A DNA stretch of 64,000 bases, from positions 62,001 through 126,000 of the forward strand of contig NZ_BSDY01000006.1 in assembly GCF_027925155.1 (NCBI RefSeq). The letters run 5' to 3'. The notes under the pieces were generated by a model that saw only the letters and a list, made by a program, of their open reading frames with translations, ran no database searches and was not told where the DNA came from. Position numbers and translations under genes: made by a program. The stretch comes from Propionigenium maris DSM 9537 (GTDB taxonomy: Bacteria; Fusobacteriota; Fusobacteriia; Fusobacteriales; Fusobacteriaceae). Positions 15,262-24,959 of the stretch are shown here, piece after piece; positions within the stretch are counted from its first letter, which is position 1, and each line of letters begins with the position of its first letter.

Positions 15262-16167
15262 ATGTCAAAAGTTGCATTTGTTTTCCCAGGACAGGGTTCT
15301 CAATATGTTGGAATGGGAAAAGAACTATATGAAAACAATGAAACAGCAAGAAAGTATTTTGATGAGATATTTGACAGTCTTTCAATAGACCTTAAAGAAG
15401 TAATGTTTGAAGGACCAGAGGAGAAGCTGAAGGAAACTAAGTACACTCAGCCGGCAATAGTTGCTATGAGTTTAGTGTTGACTAAGTTACTGGAGGAAAA
15501 GGGAGTTAAAGCTGACTATGTTGCAGGGCACTCTGTAGGAGAGTATGCAGCCATCGGAGCAGCAGGATACCTTAGCCTTGGAGAAGCTGTAAAGTTAACC
15601 TCTACAAGGGGAGAGATCATGAATGAGATCTCTGCTGAAGTAAATGGTACTATGGCTGCTATCATAGGTATGGAAGCAGATAAGATAGATGAAGTACTAA
15701 AGGGAATAGACGGAGTAGCAGAAGCTGTTAACTTCAATGAGCCAAAGCAGACTGTAATAGCAGGAGAGGTAGCAGCTATTGAGAATGCATGTGAGGCACT
15801 TAAGGAAGCTGGAGCAAGAAGAGCTATGATACTAGCTGTATCTGGACCATTCCACTCGTCTCTTATGAAGCCAGCAGGAGAAAAGATCCTAGAGGCTGCT
15901 AACACATATGAGTTTAAGAATACAGAGGTTAAGCTTGTGGCAAACACTACAGCTAAAGTTGTTGAGAGTGCAGAGGAGCTTAAAGATGAGCTTTACAACC
16001 AGGCATTTGGACCAGTAAAGTGGGTAGACACTGTAACTGCTCTTAAAGAAGCTGGAGTAGAAAAGATCTACGAGATCGGACCTGGAAAGGTACTTAAGGG
16101 GCTAATCAGAAAGATAGATAAAACTCTTGAGGTTGAAAATGTAGAGAAGCTAGAGGACCTAGCTTAA
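15262..16167 (+). CDS. fabD: Malonyl-CoA:ACP transacylase
   Basis: Loads malonyl groups on ACP. N-terminal FPGQGSQYVGMG; nucleophile Ser in GHSVGEYAA; catalytic His in SGPFHSSLM. 301 aa. Own strong promoter separates it from plsX-fabH; fabG follows after about 120 bases. Confidence 0.97.
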   Translation: MSKVAFVFPGQGSQYVGMGKELYENNETARKYFDEIFDSLSIDLKEVMFEGPEEKLKETKYTQPAIVAMSLVLTKLLEEKGVKADYVAGHSVGEYAAIGAAGYLSLGEAVKLTSTRGEIMNEISAEVNGTMAAIIGMEADKIDEVLKGIDGVAEAVNFNEPKQTVIAGEVAAIENACEALKEAGARRAMILAVSGPFHSSLMKPAGEKILEAANTYEFKNTEVKLVANTTAKVVESAEELKDELYNQAFGPVKWVDTVTALKEAGVEKIYEIGPGKVLKGLIRKIDKTLEVENVEKLEDLA

Positions 16168-16220
16168 TTAAATAGATAGGGTGGATACTAAAGTATAGAC
16201 CACTTAAAATTAAATTTTCT

Positions 16221-16249
16221 TTGAAAAATATTTGCAAAATAGATATATT
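16221..16249 (+). promoter_or_regulatory. fabG promoter
   Basis: TTGAAA (16221-16226), 17 bases, TATATT (16244-16249). Confidence 0.7.
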
Positions 16250-16289
16250 GGAGTAAAATTTAATGAACTCTTTTAAGGAGGATATGAAC

Positions 16290-17039
16290 GTGATTGATTT
16301 AAAAGGAAAGGTAGCTGTAATAACTGGATCGGCTAGAGGAATCGGAAGATCGGTAGCAGAAAAGCTGGCAGCAGCAGGAGCAAATATTGTAATTACAGAT
16401 ATACTAGAGGAAGTAGGAGAGGCTACAGCTAAGGAGATCGCCAATACGTACGGAGTAGAGACAATGTTCGTATCTGGAAATGTGGCATCAAGTGAGTCTA
16501 TGGCTGAACTTTCAAAGGCAGTTTTAGATAAGTTTGGACAGGTAGATGTTCTTGTAAACAATGCAGGGATTACAAGGGATGGTCTTTTCATGAGAATGAA
16601 GGAAGAGGACTTTGACCTTGTACTGAATATAAACCTAAAGGGAGCATACAACTGTACACAGGCTTTCTTTAAGTCGATGATCAAAAAGAGAAGCGGAAGC
16701 ATCATTAACATGGCTTCTATCGTAGGAATCATGGGTAACGCTGGTCAGGTAAACTACTCAGCATCAAAGGCGGGAATGATAGGAATGACTAAATCCCTAG
16801 CTAGAGAAGCTGGTAAGAGAGGAATCAGAGTTAATGCCATCGCTCCAGGATACATCAGATCGGAGATGACAGATGTACTTTCAGATGATGTAAAGCAGTC
16901 ATTTATGACTAATATTCCAATGGGAGACTTTGGAACTCCAGAGGATATCGCTAATGCGGTACTGTTCCTGGCATCTGATATGTCTACATACATCACTGGT
17001 CAGACACTGAGTGTAAATGGCGGACTATTAATGCCTTAA
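16290..17039 (+). CDS. fabG: 3-oxoacyl-ACP reductase
   Basis: NADPH-dependent SDR that reduces beta-ketoacyl-ACP. Cofactor motif TGSARGIGRS, NNAGITRD, catalytic Ser (NMASIVG) and YSASKAG. The GTG at 16290 is preferred: aaggagg at 16275-16281 is 8 bases before it, but only 2 bases before the in-frame ATG at 16284. About 249 aa, as expected. Confidence 0.95.
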   Translation: MIDLKGKVAVITGSARGIGRSVAEKLAAAGANIVITDILEEVGEATAKEIANTYGVETMFVSGNVASSESMAELSKAVLDKFGQVDVLVNNAGITRDGLFMRMKEEDFDLVLNINLKGAYNCTQAFFKSMIKKRSGSIINMASIVGIMGNAGQVNYSASKAGMIGMTKSLAREAGKRGIRVNAIAPGYIRSEMTDVLSDDVKQSFMTNIPMGDFGTPEDIANAVLFLASDMSTYITGQTLSVNGGLLMP

Positions 17040-17074
17040 TCCCTTGTAAAAGGTGAGAAAGGGTTTCAAAAAAC

Positions 17075-17103
17075 TTGAAAATAAGTGTTAAATTTGATAT
17101 TAT
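17075..17103 (+). promoter_or_regulatory. acpP promoter
   Basis: TTGAAA (17075-17080), 17 bases, TATTAT (17098-17103). Confidence 0.7.
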
Positions 17104-17136
17104 CATAGAATAAGAAGATTTAAGGAGGAGACAAAT

Positions 17137-17358
17137 ATGTTAGATAAAATTAAAGAAGTAGTAGTAGATCAATTAGGTGTAGATGCTGAGCAGGTTACTC
17201 CAGAGGCAAACTTTGTAGACGACCTAGGAGCAGATTCACTAGATACAGTTGAGCTAATCATGGCATTCGAAGAGGAGTTCGACGTAGAGATCCCTGATAC
17301 AGATGCTGAGAAGATCAAGACTGTTCAAGATGTAATCAACTACATTGAGTCTAAGTAA
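17137..17358 (+). CDS. acpP: Acyl carrier protein
   Basis: A 73-aa very acidic four-helix protein that carries growing acyl chains on a phosphopantetheine. The attachment Ser is in [13 protein letters not shown]. Aaggagg SD before ATG. Two hairpins downstream (17381-17408 and 17435-17459) separate it partly from fabF. Confidence 0.97.
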   Translation: MLDKIKEVVVDQLGVDAEQVTPEANFVDDLGADSLDTVELIMAFEEEFDVEIPDTDAEKIKTVQDVINYIESK

Positions 17359-17380
17359 TTAAATTAAATTATATTAAGAG

Positions 17381-17408
17381 TATAGGGGTATTTTTAAATA
17401 CCCCTATA
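17381..17408 (+). terminator. Long hairpin after acpP
   Basis: 12-bp perfect stem (tataggggtatt and its complement) with a 4-base loop but no T run on the + side. Could protect the acpP mRNA 3' end or act as a weak terminator. Confidence 0.5.
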
Positions 17409-17434
17409 ATTACATTTTAAAGGTATTTTATATA

Positions 17435-17459
17435 CAGCTCCTGTGGAGCTTTCTTTTTG
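17435..17459 (+). terminator. Terminator between acpP and fabF
   Basis: 6-bp stem agctcc/ggagct with a 3-base loop followed by a T-rich run. Confidence 0.65.
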
Positions 17460-17513
17460 TAGGAACCTTATTATAAAAAATTGAGAGTAAAAGAGATTGA
17501 AGAGGTGAAAAGA

Positions 17514-18752
17514 GTGAGAAGAGTTGTAGTAACTGGATTGGGATTAATAACTGCTCTGGGAACTGGAGTAGAAAAGTCTTGGCAGGCTATTAAGGATGGA
17601 AAAACTGGATTAGGACTTATAGAGTCATTTGATACAGAGGATACTCCTGTAAAGATAGCTGCAGAGGTAAAGGACTTTGACGGAACTGAGTTTGGAATTG
17701 AAAAGAAGGAGCTTAAGAAGCTGGCTAGAAATACTCAGTTTGCAATAGCTGCTACAAAGATGGCTATAGAGGATTCTAAGCTTGAGATTACAGATGAGAA
17801 CGCTGAGAATGTTGGAGTAATCGTATCTTCAGGTATCGGTGGACTAGAGGTAATCGAGAAGGAATATGAGAAGATGCTAAACAGAGGACCTAAGAGGGTT
17901 TCTCCATTTACAATTCCTGCTATGATAGCTAACATGGCTGCAGGAAACGTAGCAATCTACACAGGAGCAAAGGGACCAAACAAGAGTATCGTAACAGCTT
18001 GTGCTGCAGGAACGCACTCAATAGGAGATGCTATGCAAACTATCCAGCTTGGTAAAGCAGATGCAGTTATCGCTGGAGGAGCAGAGGCTTGTATCACTAA
18101 GTTTGGAATCAACTCATTTGCTAACATGAAAGCTCTATCTACAAGAAATGATGAGCCAACTAAGGCTTCTAGACCATTTACAGCAGACAGAGACGGATTC
18201 GTTATGGGAGAGGGAGCAGGAATCCTAATCCTTGAGGAACTTGAGCACGCTAAAGCAAGAGGAGCTAAGATCTATGCTGAGGTAGTGGGATATGGAGAAA
18301 CTGGAGATGCATACCACATCACTTCACCAGCAGAGGGTGGAGAAGGTGGAACTAGAGCAATAAAGATGGCTCTTAAGCAGGGTAATGTGGACCCTACTGA
18401 AGTAGACTACATCAACGCTCACGGAACATCTACACCAGCTAACGACAAGAATGAAACAGCTTCAATAAAGGCAGCTTTTGGAGAGCACGCATACAAGCTA
18501 GCTGTATCATCTACAAAGGGAGCAACTGGACACGGTCTTGGAGCAGCAGGGGGAATCGAGGGAGTAATCTTAGCTCTTGCTATCGATGAGGGAATCATGC
18601 CTCCAACAATTAACTATGACAATCCAGATGAGACTTTAGATCTTGACTACGTACCAAATAAAGCTGTAGAGAGAGAGATCAGAGTAGGTCTTTCAAGCTC
18701 ACTAGGGTTTGGTGGACACAACGCAGTAATCGCAATGAGAAAGTACAAGTAA
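17514..18752 (+). CDS. fabF: Beta-ketoacyl-ACP synthase II
   Basis: Elongating condensing enzyme. Cys in TACAAGTHS, His in NAHGTSTPAND and in KGATGHGLGAAGG. GTG at 17514 (reading VRRVVVTGLG) is chosen because gaggtg lies 6 bases upstream; an earlier in-frame TTG only adds charged residues. About 412 aa. rnc follows 31 bases later. Confidence 0.95.
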   Translation: MRRVVVTGLGLITALGTGVEKSWQAIKDGKTGLGLIESFDTEDTPVKIAAEVKDFDGTEFGIEKKELKKLARNTQFAIAATKMAIEDSKLEITDENAENVGVIVSSGIGGLEVIEKEYEKMLNRGPKRVSPFTIPAMIANMAAGNVAIYTGAKGPNKSIVTACAAGTHSIGDAMQTIQLGKADAVIAGGAEACITKFGINSFANMKALSTRNDEPTKASRPFTADRDGFVMGEGAGILILEELEHAKARGAKIYAEVVGYGETGDAYHITSPAEGGEGGTRAIKMALKQGNVDPTEVDYINAHGTSTPANDKNETASIKAAFGEHAYKLAVSSTKGATGHGLGAAGGIEGVILALAIDEGIMPPTINYDNPDETLDLDYVPNKAVEREIRVGLSSSLGFGGHNAVIAMRKYK

Positions 18753-18783
18753 TTAAAAATTGAAGATCAAGGAGTGACCGTAG

Positions 18784-19503
18784 GTGAAGGAGAATGTTTA
18801 CGATAAGCTAGAGGAAAGGCTAGGTTATACCTTTAAGGATAAGGAACTTTTAAAGCACGCTCTTATTCACAGATCCTATGGAAACGAGCACTGGGAATAC
18901 AAAAAAATAAACAATGAGAGACTAGAACTGCTGGGAGATGCAGTTCTAGATCTTGTTGTTACTGAATATTTATATAAAAACTTTACCAAGTCGTCTGAGG
19001 GCGACCTGGCAAAGCTTAAATCTATGGTAGTCAGTGAACCGGTGCTTGCAAAAATTTCCAGGGAACTAGGAATAGGAAAATACCTTCTTTTAAGCAAGGG
19101 GGAGGAGTTAACTGGTGGTAGAGACAGAAGCTCCATACTAGGAGATGTTTTTGAGGCTGTTCTGGGAGCTATCTACCTAGATTCAGGTTCAGATTTTCTT
19201 GTGGCAAAGGCATATGGAACTAAGCTGCTGGAATACCAGATAAATCATATTGAGGAAAATGAGGAACTCATCGACTTTAAGACTATACTGCAGGAGCACA
19301 GCCAGAAGTCACATAAGGTAACTCCAGTATATGAAGTAGTGAAGGAAACGGGACCAGATCATAGGAAGAACTTTGAAATAGTGGTCAGTATCAATGATGA
19401 AGCAGTAGGTAGAGGAAATGGAAGAAATAAAAAGAGCGCAGAACAATCAGCTGCAAAGGATGCCTGCAAGAAACTTGGAGTCAAGGCCTTTGAAGCACTA
19501 TAA
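18784..19503 (+). CDS. rnc: Ribonuclease III
   Basis: Double-strand-specific endoribonuclease for rRNA and mRNA processing. The signature NERLELLGDAVLDL and the later GDVFEAVLGAIYLDSG hold the catalytic acidic residues; a C-terminal dsRNA-binding domain ends GRNKKSAEQSAAKDA. GTG start with aaggag SD. Overlaps the next gene by 14 bases if that starts at TTG 19490. Confidence 0.95.
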   Translation: MKENVYDKLEERLGYTFKDKELLKHALIHRSYGNEHWEYKKINNERLELLGDAVLDLVVTEYLYKNFTKSSEGDLAKLKSMVVSEPVLAKISRELGIGKYLLLSKGEELTGGRDRSSILGDVFEAVLGAIYLDSGSDFLVAKAYGTKLLEYQINHIEENEELIDFKTILQEHSQKSHKVTPVYEVVKETGPDHRKNFEIVVSINDEAVGRGNGRNKKSAEQSAAKDACKKLGVKAFEAL

Positions 19504-20527
19504 TATACCTGTTTTTATAAGTCACTTTGGTTGTCCCAACTCGTGTGTCTTCTGTAACCAGAAGAAGATAAATGGAAGGGAAACAGATGTAACAGCAGAA
19601 GATGTGGTGGAGATAATAGAGGAGTACTTAGAAAGTCTTCCAAAGGAATCAATAAAAGAGGTCGCTTTCTTTGGTGGAACTTTTACTGGAATCTCTAAAT
19701 CTTTACAGGAGGAGTACCTGAAAACCGTAAAGGTCTATATGGATCGTGGTCTCATCGACGGTATAAGGATGTCCACAAGACCAGATTATATAAGCAGGGA
19801 TATTCTGGAGATGCTAGTGAAGTACAAGGTAACTACCATAGAGCTGGGAGTACAGTCTATGGACACTGAGGTACTGAGACTGAGTGGCAGGGGGTATGAA
19901 CCTTCTGAGGTCTACAGAGCATCGGAGCTTATAAAGGAATATGGAATACAATTAGGAATTCAATTAATGCCAGGGTTACCTGGCTCAACTTATGTTACAG
20001 ACTTAAACAGCGCAAGGCAGGTACTGGATATTAATCCGGACATGGTAAGGATATATCCTACCTTAGTGATAAGTGGTACTGCCATGGAGGGGATGTACAG
20101 AGCAGGAAGGTTTGAGCCTATGACCCTAGAGGAGGCAGTGGAAAGGATAGTTCCTATCTATGCAATCTTTGAAGTGGCAGGAATAAATATAATAAGAGTA
20201 GGGCTGCAACCCTCAGATGATCTAAGAGAGGATGGAGTGATCATAGCAGGGCCATTTCACCCAGCATTCAGAGAGCTGGTGGAAGCTAGGATCTATGGAG
20301 ATTTCTTAGAGAGGTTCCAGGATGAAGAGGAGATAATTGTAGAGGCACATGAAAAAAATATCTCTAAGATAACTGGAATAAAGAAGGTAAATAAGGTAAG
20401 GTTTGGAAGAAAGTTAATTATAAGAATAGATAGAGGTTTAAGCTTAAGAGAAGTGAGAATAAATGGGAAAGTCTATACCAGGCTGGACATACTAGGTGGG
20501 GTTATTCATGAATCAGATAATAATTAA
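19490..20527 (+). CDS. Elp3-like radical SAM protein
   Basis: A radical SAM enzyme with the cluster motif C-P-N-S-C-V-F-C near the N-terminus and the SAM-binding FFGGTFTGI. It belongs to the bacterial COG1243/Elp3-like group, related to tRNA wobble-uridine modification, but lacks a full acetyltransferase domain at this length (about 345 aa). The TTG at 19490 (MKHYNIPVF...) has ggag 9 bases upstream inside rnc; earlier in-frame starts lie deeper in rnc. It overlaps rng by about 20 bases, so translational coupling is likely. Substrate unknown. Confidence 0.85.
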   Translation: MKHYNIPVFISHFGCPNSCVFCNQKKINGRETDVTAEDVVEIIEEYLESLPKESIKEVAFFGGTFTGISKSLQEEYLKTVKVYMDRGLIDGIRMSTRPDYISRDILEMLVKYKVTTIELGVQSMDTEVLRLSGRGYEPSEVYRASELIKEYGIQLGIQLMPGLPGSTYVTDLNSARQVLDINPDMVRIYPTLVISGTAMEGMYRAGRFEPMTLEEAVERIVPIYAIFEVAGINIIRVGLQPSDDLREDGVIIAGPFHPAFRELVEARIYGDFLERFQDEEEIIVEAHEKNISKITGIKKVNKVRFGRKLIIRIDRGLSLREVRINGKVYTRLDILGGVIHESDNN

Positions 20528-21974
20528 TGTAGATAAGTTTCAGACTAGAGCAGCACTTCTAGAGGATGGAAAAGCCTCTGAAATTTTCATTGAAAGAGAT
20601 GATGAGAAGAAGGTAAATGGAAGTATCTTTAAGGGAAGAGTAGCTAATGTTCTTCCAGGTATGGAATCTGCCTTTGTGGATATTGGACTAGAAAAGAATG
20701 CCTTTCTATATGTGAAGGATCTCAGGGAGTTTGAGGAGAGATATCTAGACGGCATAGAAAACAGTGAAAGACCCATAGAGGACATATTAAATGTGGGGGA
20801 TGAAGTGGTGGTGCAGATACTCAAGGACCCTCGTGGAAGCAAGGGAGCAAGGGTAACTACACACTACACAATACCTGGAAAATATCTTGTACTTATGCCA
20901 AACAACGACTATGTTGCTATCTCCCAGAAGATAAAGAGCAGTGCTGAGAGGGGAAGACTGGAAAAGCTTCTTACAGATATAAAACCAGACACCATGGGAG
21001 TGATCATAAGAACAGCAGCTGAAGGAAAGAGTGAGCTTCACTTTGAAAGAGAGGTGGAGTACCTAGTAAAAAAATGGAATGAAATAGAGTCAAGGATAAC
21101 CTCTGCCAAGGCAGGGGAAACTCTTTATTCTGATAATGAACTAGTGATGACGGTAGTGAGGGATATATTCTCCTCCAAGGTGGATGAGCTTATAATAGAT
21201 GATGAGGAGAAGTACTGGCAGATCTTGGATTATGTAAGTGCCTTCAGTGAAAATTCCCTTAAGACAAAGATAAAGCTATATGACGAGGAGGAGCCAATCT
21301 TCGACGCTTACGGCGTGAGCAAGCAGATAGATGAAGCCCTCAACGAGGAGGTAAGGCTCGACTGCGGAGGTTCTGTGGTAATCCAGAGAACGGAAGCCCT
21401 TGTGAGTATAGATATAAATACAGGAAAGAATACAGGCAGCATGAACCTGGACAGCACGGTACTGGAGACCAACTTAGAGGCGGCTTGGGAGATACCGAGA
21501 CAGCTGAGGCTGCGTAACCTGAGCGGAATCATTATAATAGACTTTATAGATATGAAGTCTGAAGAGGATAAGCAGAAGGTTCTCAAGGAGCTGGAAAAAA
21601 CCCTTAAAAGGGACAGGATAAAGAACAATATAATACACTTTACAGATCTCGGACTTGTGGAGATGACAAGAAAGAGGGTTGGTAAGACCCTTTCCCACTA
21701 CTTCCAGCAGGAGTGTCCTCTATGTCAGGGAACAGGAAAGATAAAATCCAAGGAAGCTGTGTCTCTGGAGATTATTTCAGAGATTAAAAATGTAGCTACC
21801 GACAGGGATATATCCAAGGTTAAACTGAAGCTGGCCAAGGAGCTGAGCACATTCTTTAAAGAGGTGTACAGGGAGTTTATGGAAGTGTATCTAAAGAGTA
21901 AGAGGAAGAAGCTTGTAATAGAGGTGGATTCCTCCAAGGAAAAAAATGAATATGAAATAATCTTAGAGGTATAG
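20508..21974 (+). CDS. rng: Ribonuclease G/E family protein
   Basis: Single-strand endoribonuclease for rRNA maturation and mRNA decay. An N-terminal S1 domain (GSIFKGRVANVLPGMESAFVDIGL) is followed by a catalytic domain with Asp residues in DINTGKN and IIDFIDM and a zinc-link CPLCQGTG. At 488 aa it lacks the long C-terminal scaffold of RNase E. ATG 20508 has aggtgggg 7 bases upstream. Confidence 0.93.
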   Translation: MNQIIINVDKFQTRAALLEDGKASEIFIERDDEKKVNGSIFKGRVANVLPGMESAFVDIGLEKNAFLYVKDLREFEERYLDGIENSERPIEDILNVGDEVVVQILKDPRGSKGARVTTHYTIPGKYLVLMPNNDYVAISQKIKSSAERGRLEKLLTDIKPDTMGVIIRTAAEGKSELHFEREVEYLVKKWNEIESRITSAKAGETLYSDNELVMTVVRDIFSSKVDELIIDDEEKYWQILDYVSAFSENSLKTKIKLYDEEEPIFDAYGVSKQIDEALNEEVRLDCGGSVVIQRTEALVSIDINTGKNTGSMNLDSTVLETNLEAAWEIPRQLRLRNLSGIIIIDFIDMKSEEDKQKVLKELEKTLKRDRIKNNIIHFTDLGLVEMTRKRVGKTLSHYFQQECPLCQGTGKIKSKEAVSLEIISEIKNVATDRDISKVKLKLAKELSTFFKEVYREFMEVYLKSKRKKLVIEVDSSKEKNEYEIILEV

Positions 21975-21983
21975 GTGATATAG

Positions 21984-22478
21984 ATGAGAGTAGGAGTGTA
22001 CGCAGGAAGTTTTGATCCCATAACAAAGGGGCATGTGGACATAATCAAAAGAGCAGCAAAACTTACAGATAAACTGATAGTGGGTATTCTAAATAACGGA
22101 AGTAAGAAGTACTGGTTTTCTCTAGAGGAGAGAAAGCAAATGGTGGAAAAGGTAATCGGAAGTATAGAAAATATTCAGATAAAAACCTTTGAAGGTCTTC
22201 TTGTTGATTTTATGGAGGAAAACAATGCTGATGTTATAGTGAGGGGACTGAGGGCTGTATCGGATTATGAGTATGAGCTGCAGCTTGCCCTGGGGAACTC
22301 TGTACTTTCAGAAGGAAGGCTGGAGACGGTATTTCTTCCAGCTACCAGAGAGAACCTTTATTTAAGTTCCAGTTTAGTGAGGGAGATAGCTTTAAATAAA
22401 GGAAAGCTAGACAGTTTTGTGAATAAGGAAATAATTGAGGACATAGAAAAAAAAGTATGTGATATGAAAAAAAGGTGA
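21984..22478 (+). CDS. coaD: Phosphopantetheine adenylyltransferase
   Basis: Fourth step of coenzyme A synthesis. YAGSFDPITKGHVDII (with the T/HxGH nucleotidyltransferase motif) and VRGLRAVSDYEYE are diagnostic; the C-terminal SSSLVREIA holds the second nucleotide motif. 164 aa. It sits tightly between rng and radA in one operon. Confidence 0.96.
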   Translation: MRVGVYAGSFDPITKGHVDIIKRAAKLTDKLIVGILNNGSKKYWFSLEERKQMVEKVIGSIENIQIKTFEGLLVDFMEENNADVIVRGLRAVSDYEYELQLALGNSVLSEGRLETVFLPATRENLYLSSSLVREIALNKGKLDSFVNKEIIEDIEKKVCDMKKR

Positions 22479-22484
22479 GGTTAA

Positions 22485-23858
22485 TTGGCGAAGAGTAAAA
22501 GTTATTTTGTGTGTAATGAGTGTGGATATAGAAGTGCTAAGTGGCTGGGGAAGTGTCCCGAATGTGACAGCTGGGGAACCCTGGATGAGGAGGTAGAGAT
22601 CTCCCCTAGGATCAGCAGTTCCAAAGCCAGAAATATTGTAGTTGGAAAGAGTGAATCAAAGGTCTACTCCTTTAAAGAGATAGAGGTAGAGAATAACTTC
22701 CGTTATAAAACCAGGCTTAAAGAGTTTGACAGGGTACTGGGAGGAGGACTTGTTCAGGGAGAAGTAGTACTTCTTACAGGTAACCCGGGAATAGGAAAGT
22801 CTACCCTTCTTTTGCAGACTGCTGAGGAGTATACAAGCTATGGGGATGTACTCTATGTTCTGGGAGAGGAATCACCATCACAGATCAAGGACAGGGGAGA
22901 GAGACTGGGAATATCCTCTAAGGGACTCTATCTTATGCCGGAAACTGAGATGGAGAGCATCTATGAGCATATAGTGACGAGAAAGCCCAAGGTAGTGGTG
23001 ATCGATTCCATTCAGACCCTCTACAGCAGCAACTCGGAATCCATTCCTGGAACTCCCACACAGATAAGGGAGTGCACATTAAAAATAGTGGAGATAGCCA
23101 AAACTCACAATATCTCCTTCTTTATAGTGGGGCATATCACAAAGGACGGAAAGGTAGCAGGACCGAAACTCCTTGAACACATGGTGGATGCTGTACTTAA
23201 CTTTGAAGGGGAGGAGGGACTCTACTACAGAATCCTCAGAAGTATTAAAAACAGGTTTGGTTCAACCAATGAGCTTGGAATATTTAATATGGAGGAGGAC
23301 GGGATGAAGGAGGTTAAAAACTCCTCGGAGTTCTTCCTCAGTGAAAGGGATGAAAAAAATATCGGGAGTATGGTAGTTCCTGTACTGGAGGGAACCAAGG
23401 TATTCCTTCTGGAGATCCAGTCCCTCATCACAGACTCACCCTTTGGGATTCCCAAAAGAATCGTTCAGGGGTTTGATAAGAACAGGATTCAGATCCTCTC
23501 GGCCCTTGCTGAAAAACTCCTTGGGATACCCCTTGGAACAAAGGACCTCTTTGTAAATATTCCCGGGGGAATAGCCATAAAAGATCCTGCAGCAGACCTG
23601 GCAGCAGTGGTGGCTATGCTATCTGTGGCCAGAGGAATAGAGGTAAGTCAGAAGGTAGGTGCCATAGGTGAGCTGGGACTTAGAGGAGAGATAAGAAAGG
23701 CCGCCTTTATAGACAGAAGGCTCAAAGAGATGGAAAAGCTAGGTTTTTCAGGGGTATATGTTCCAGAAGCCAATAGAAAAGATGTGGAAAAGAAGAATTA
23801 TAAATTAAAGCTTATCTACCTGAAGAGTCTGGATGAGCTTGCGGAAAGGATGAGATAG
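22485..23858 (+). CDS. radA: DNA repair protein RadA
   Basis: RecA-related ATPase that promotes branch migration during recombination. N-terminal zinc finger (C-x2-C ... C-P-E-C), Walker A GNPGIGKST, RadA-specific KNRFGSTNELGIF, and a C-terminal Lon-protease-like domain. TTG start with ggtgagg SD. disA follows two bases later, the classic neighbour. Confidence 0.96.
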   Translation: MAKSKSYFVCNECGYRSAKWLGKCPECDSWGTLDEEVEISPRISSSKARNIVVGKSESKVYSFKEIEVENNFRYKTRLKEFDRVLGGGLVQGEVVLLTGNPGIGKSTLLLQTAEEYTSYGDVLYVLGEESPSQIKDRGERLGISSKGLYLMPETEMESIYEHIVTRKPKVVVIDSIQTLYSSNSESIPGTPTQIRECTLKIVEIAKTHNISFFIVGHITKDGKVAGPKLLEHMVDAVLNFEGEEGLYYRILRSIKNRFGSTNELGIFNMEEDGMKEVKNSSEFFLSERDEKNIGSMVVPVLEGTKVFLLEIQSLITDSPFGIPKRIVQGFDKNRIQILSALAEKLLGIPLGTKDLFVNIPGGIAIKDPAADLAAVVAMLSVARGIEVSQKVGAIGELGLRGEIRKAAFIDRRLKEMEKLGFSGVYVPEANRKDVEKKNYKLKLIYLKSLDELAERMR

Positions 23859-23860
23859 TT

Positions 23861-24940
23861 ATGAAGGAAGTGGAAATGAATACGCAGGAAACTCTAATAG
23901 ACATCCTTTCTAATGTTACACCTGGGACAAATCTGAGAGAGGGTCTAGATAACATACTAGATGCAGGTACCGGTGGATTTATAGTTGTGGGAATGGATAA
24001 GGAGATAGAGGGGATGCTCGACGGTGGATTTTTTATAAACTGTGAGTACACTCCCCAGAAGATATATGAACTTTCTAAGATGGACGGGGCTATAATCTTA
24101 GATGATTCAGCCTCAAAGATCCTCTATGCAAACGTTCATATGCAGCCTACAAAAAACTATTCAACCAATGAAAGTGGAACCAGGCACAGGACAGCTCAGA
24201 GGGTGGCCAAGCAGGCTGGAAAGCTTACTATAGCAATCTCCGAGAGAAGGAACAGGATAACCCTCTATAAGAATGAGTTTAAGTATAAGCTAAGAGATAT
24301 AGGAGAGATTACTACCGAGGCAGCTCAGGCAGTAAAGACCTTTGAAAGGTATAAACAGGTACTGGATAAGGAACTGAGCAATCTTACAATAATGGAGTTT
24401 GATGACCTGGTAACTCTTTATGAGGTAACAAGTATCCTTCAAAGATATGAGATGCTCTTTAGGATCAAGAAGGAGGTCAGGCACTATGTGGCTGAGCTAG
24501 GGCTTGAAGGAAGACTTATAAACCTTCAGCTAGAGGAACTTCTTCAGGGACTTAAGGAGGAGAGGATAAACTTTATCAAGGACTACTACAACGATGAGAA
24601 GGATGAGCTGGATATCGATAATATAAACTCCCAGCTGATAAGCTACAGTGATGAGGAGCTTTTGGAACCGGAAAAACTCTCCTATGTACTGGGGCACGGA
24701 AGAAGCTACTCAACTCTTGATGACAAGGTAAGTCCTAAGGGATACAGACTTCTGGGGAAGATCTCCAGACTGAATAAGAAGGATATTGAAAAGATAATAA
24801 ATGAGTATGAAGATCTTGCCTCTATACAGGAAGCCAGTATAGAGGAGCTCTATGAGATCAGAGGTATCAGCAAATTTAAAGCAAGATCCATAAAAAATGG
24901 ACTGAAGAGGTTGAAGTTTACGAAGGAACTAGAGAGATAA
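23861..24940 (+). CDS. disA: Diadenylate cyclase DisA
   Basis: Scans DNA and makes c-di-AMP from two ATP. The N-terminal DAC domain has the DGA (MDGAIILDD) and RHR (GTRHRTAQR) motifs; a helical linker and C-terminal HhH domain (SIEELYEIRGISKFKARSI) bind branched DNA. An ATG five codons in (23876) is an alternative start. Directly after radA. Confidence 0.95.
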   Translation: MKEVEMNTQETLIDILSNVTPGTNLREGLDNILDAGTGGFIVVGMDKEIEGMLDGGFFINCEYTPQKIYELSKMDGAIILDDSASKILYANVHMQPTKNYSTNESGTRHRTAQRVAKQAGKLTIAISERRNRITLYKNEFKYKLRDIGEITTEAAQAVKTFERYKQVLDKELSNLTIMEFDDLVTLYEVTSILQRYEMLFRIKKEVRHYVAELGLEGRLINLQLEELLQGLKEERINFIKDYYNDEKDELDIDNINSQLISYSDEELLEPEKLSYVLGHGRSYSTLDDKVSPKGYRLLGKISRLNKKDIEKIINEYEDLASIQEASIEELYEIRGISKFKARSIKNGLKRLKFTKELER

Positions 24941-24959
24941 TTCTAGGAGGTATTGTACT

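Noticed and set aside
16170-16262. Possible operator ggatac-taaa-gtatag before fabG
   Set aside because: The arms are imperfect and the position is far from the fabG promoter; no support beyond weak symmetry.
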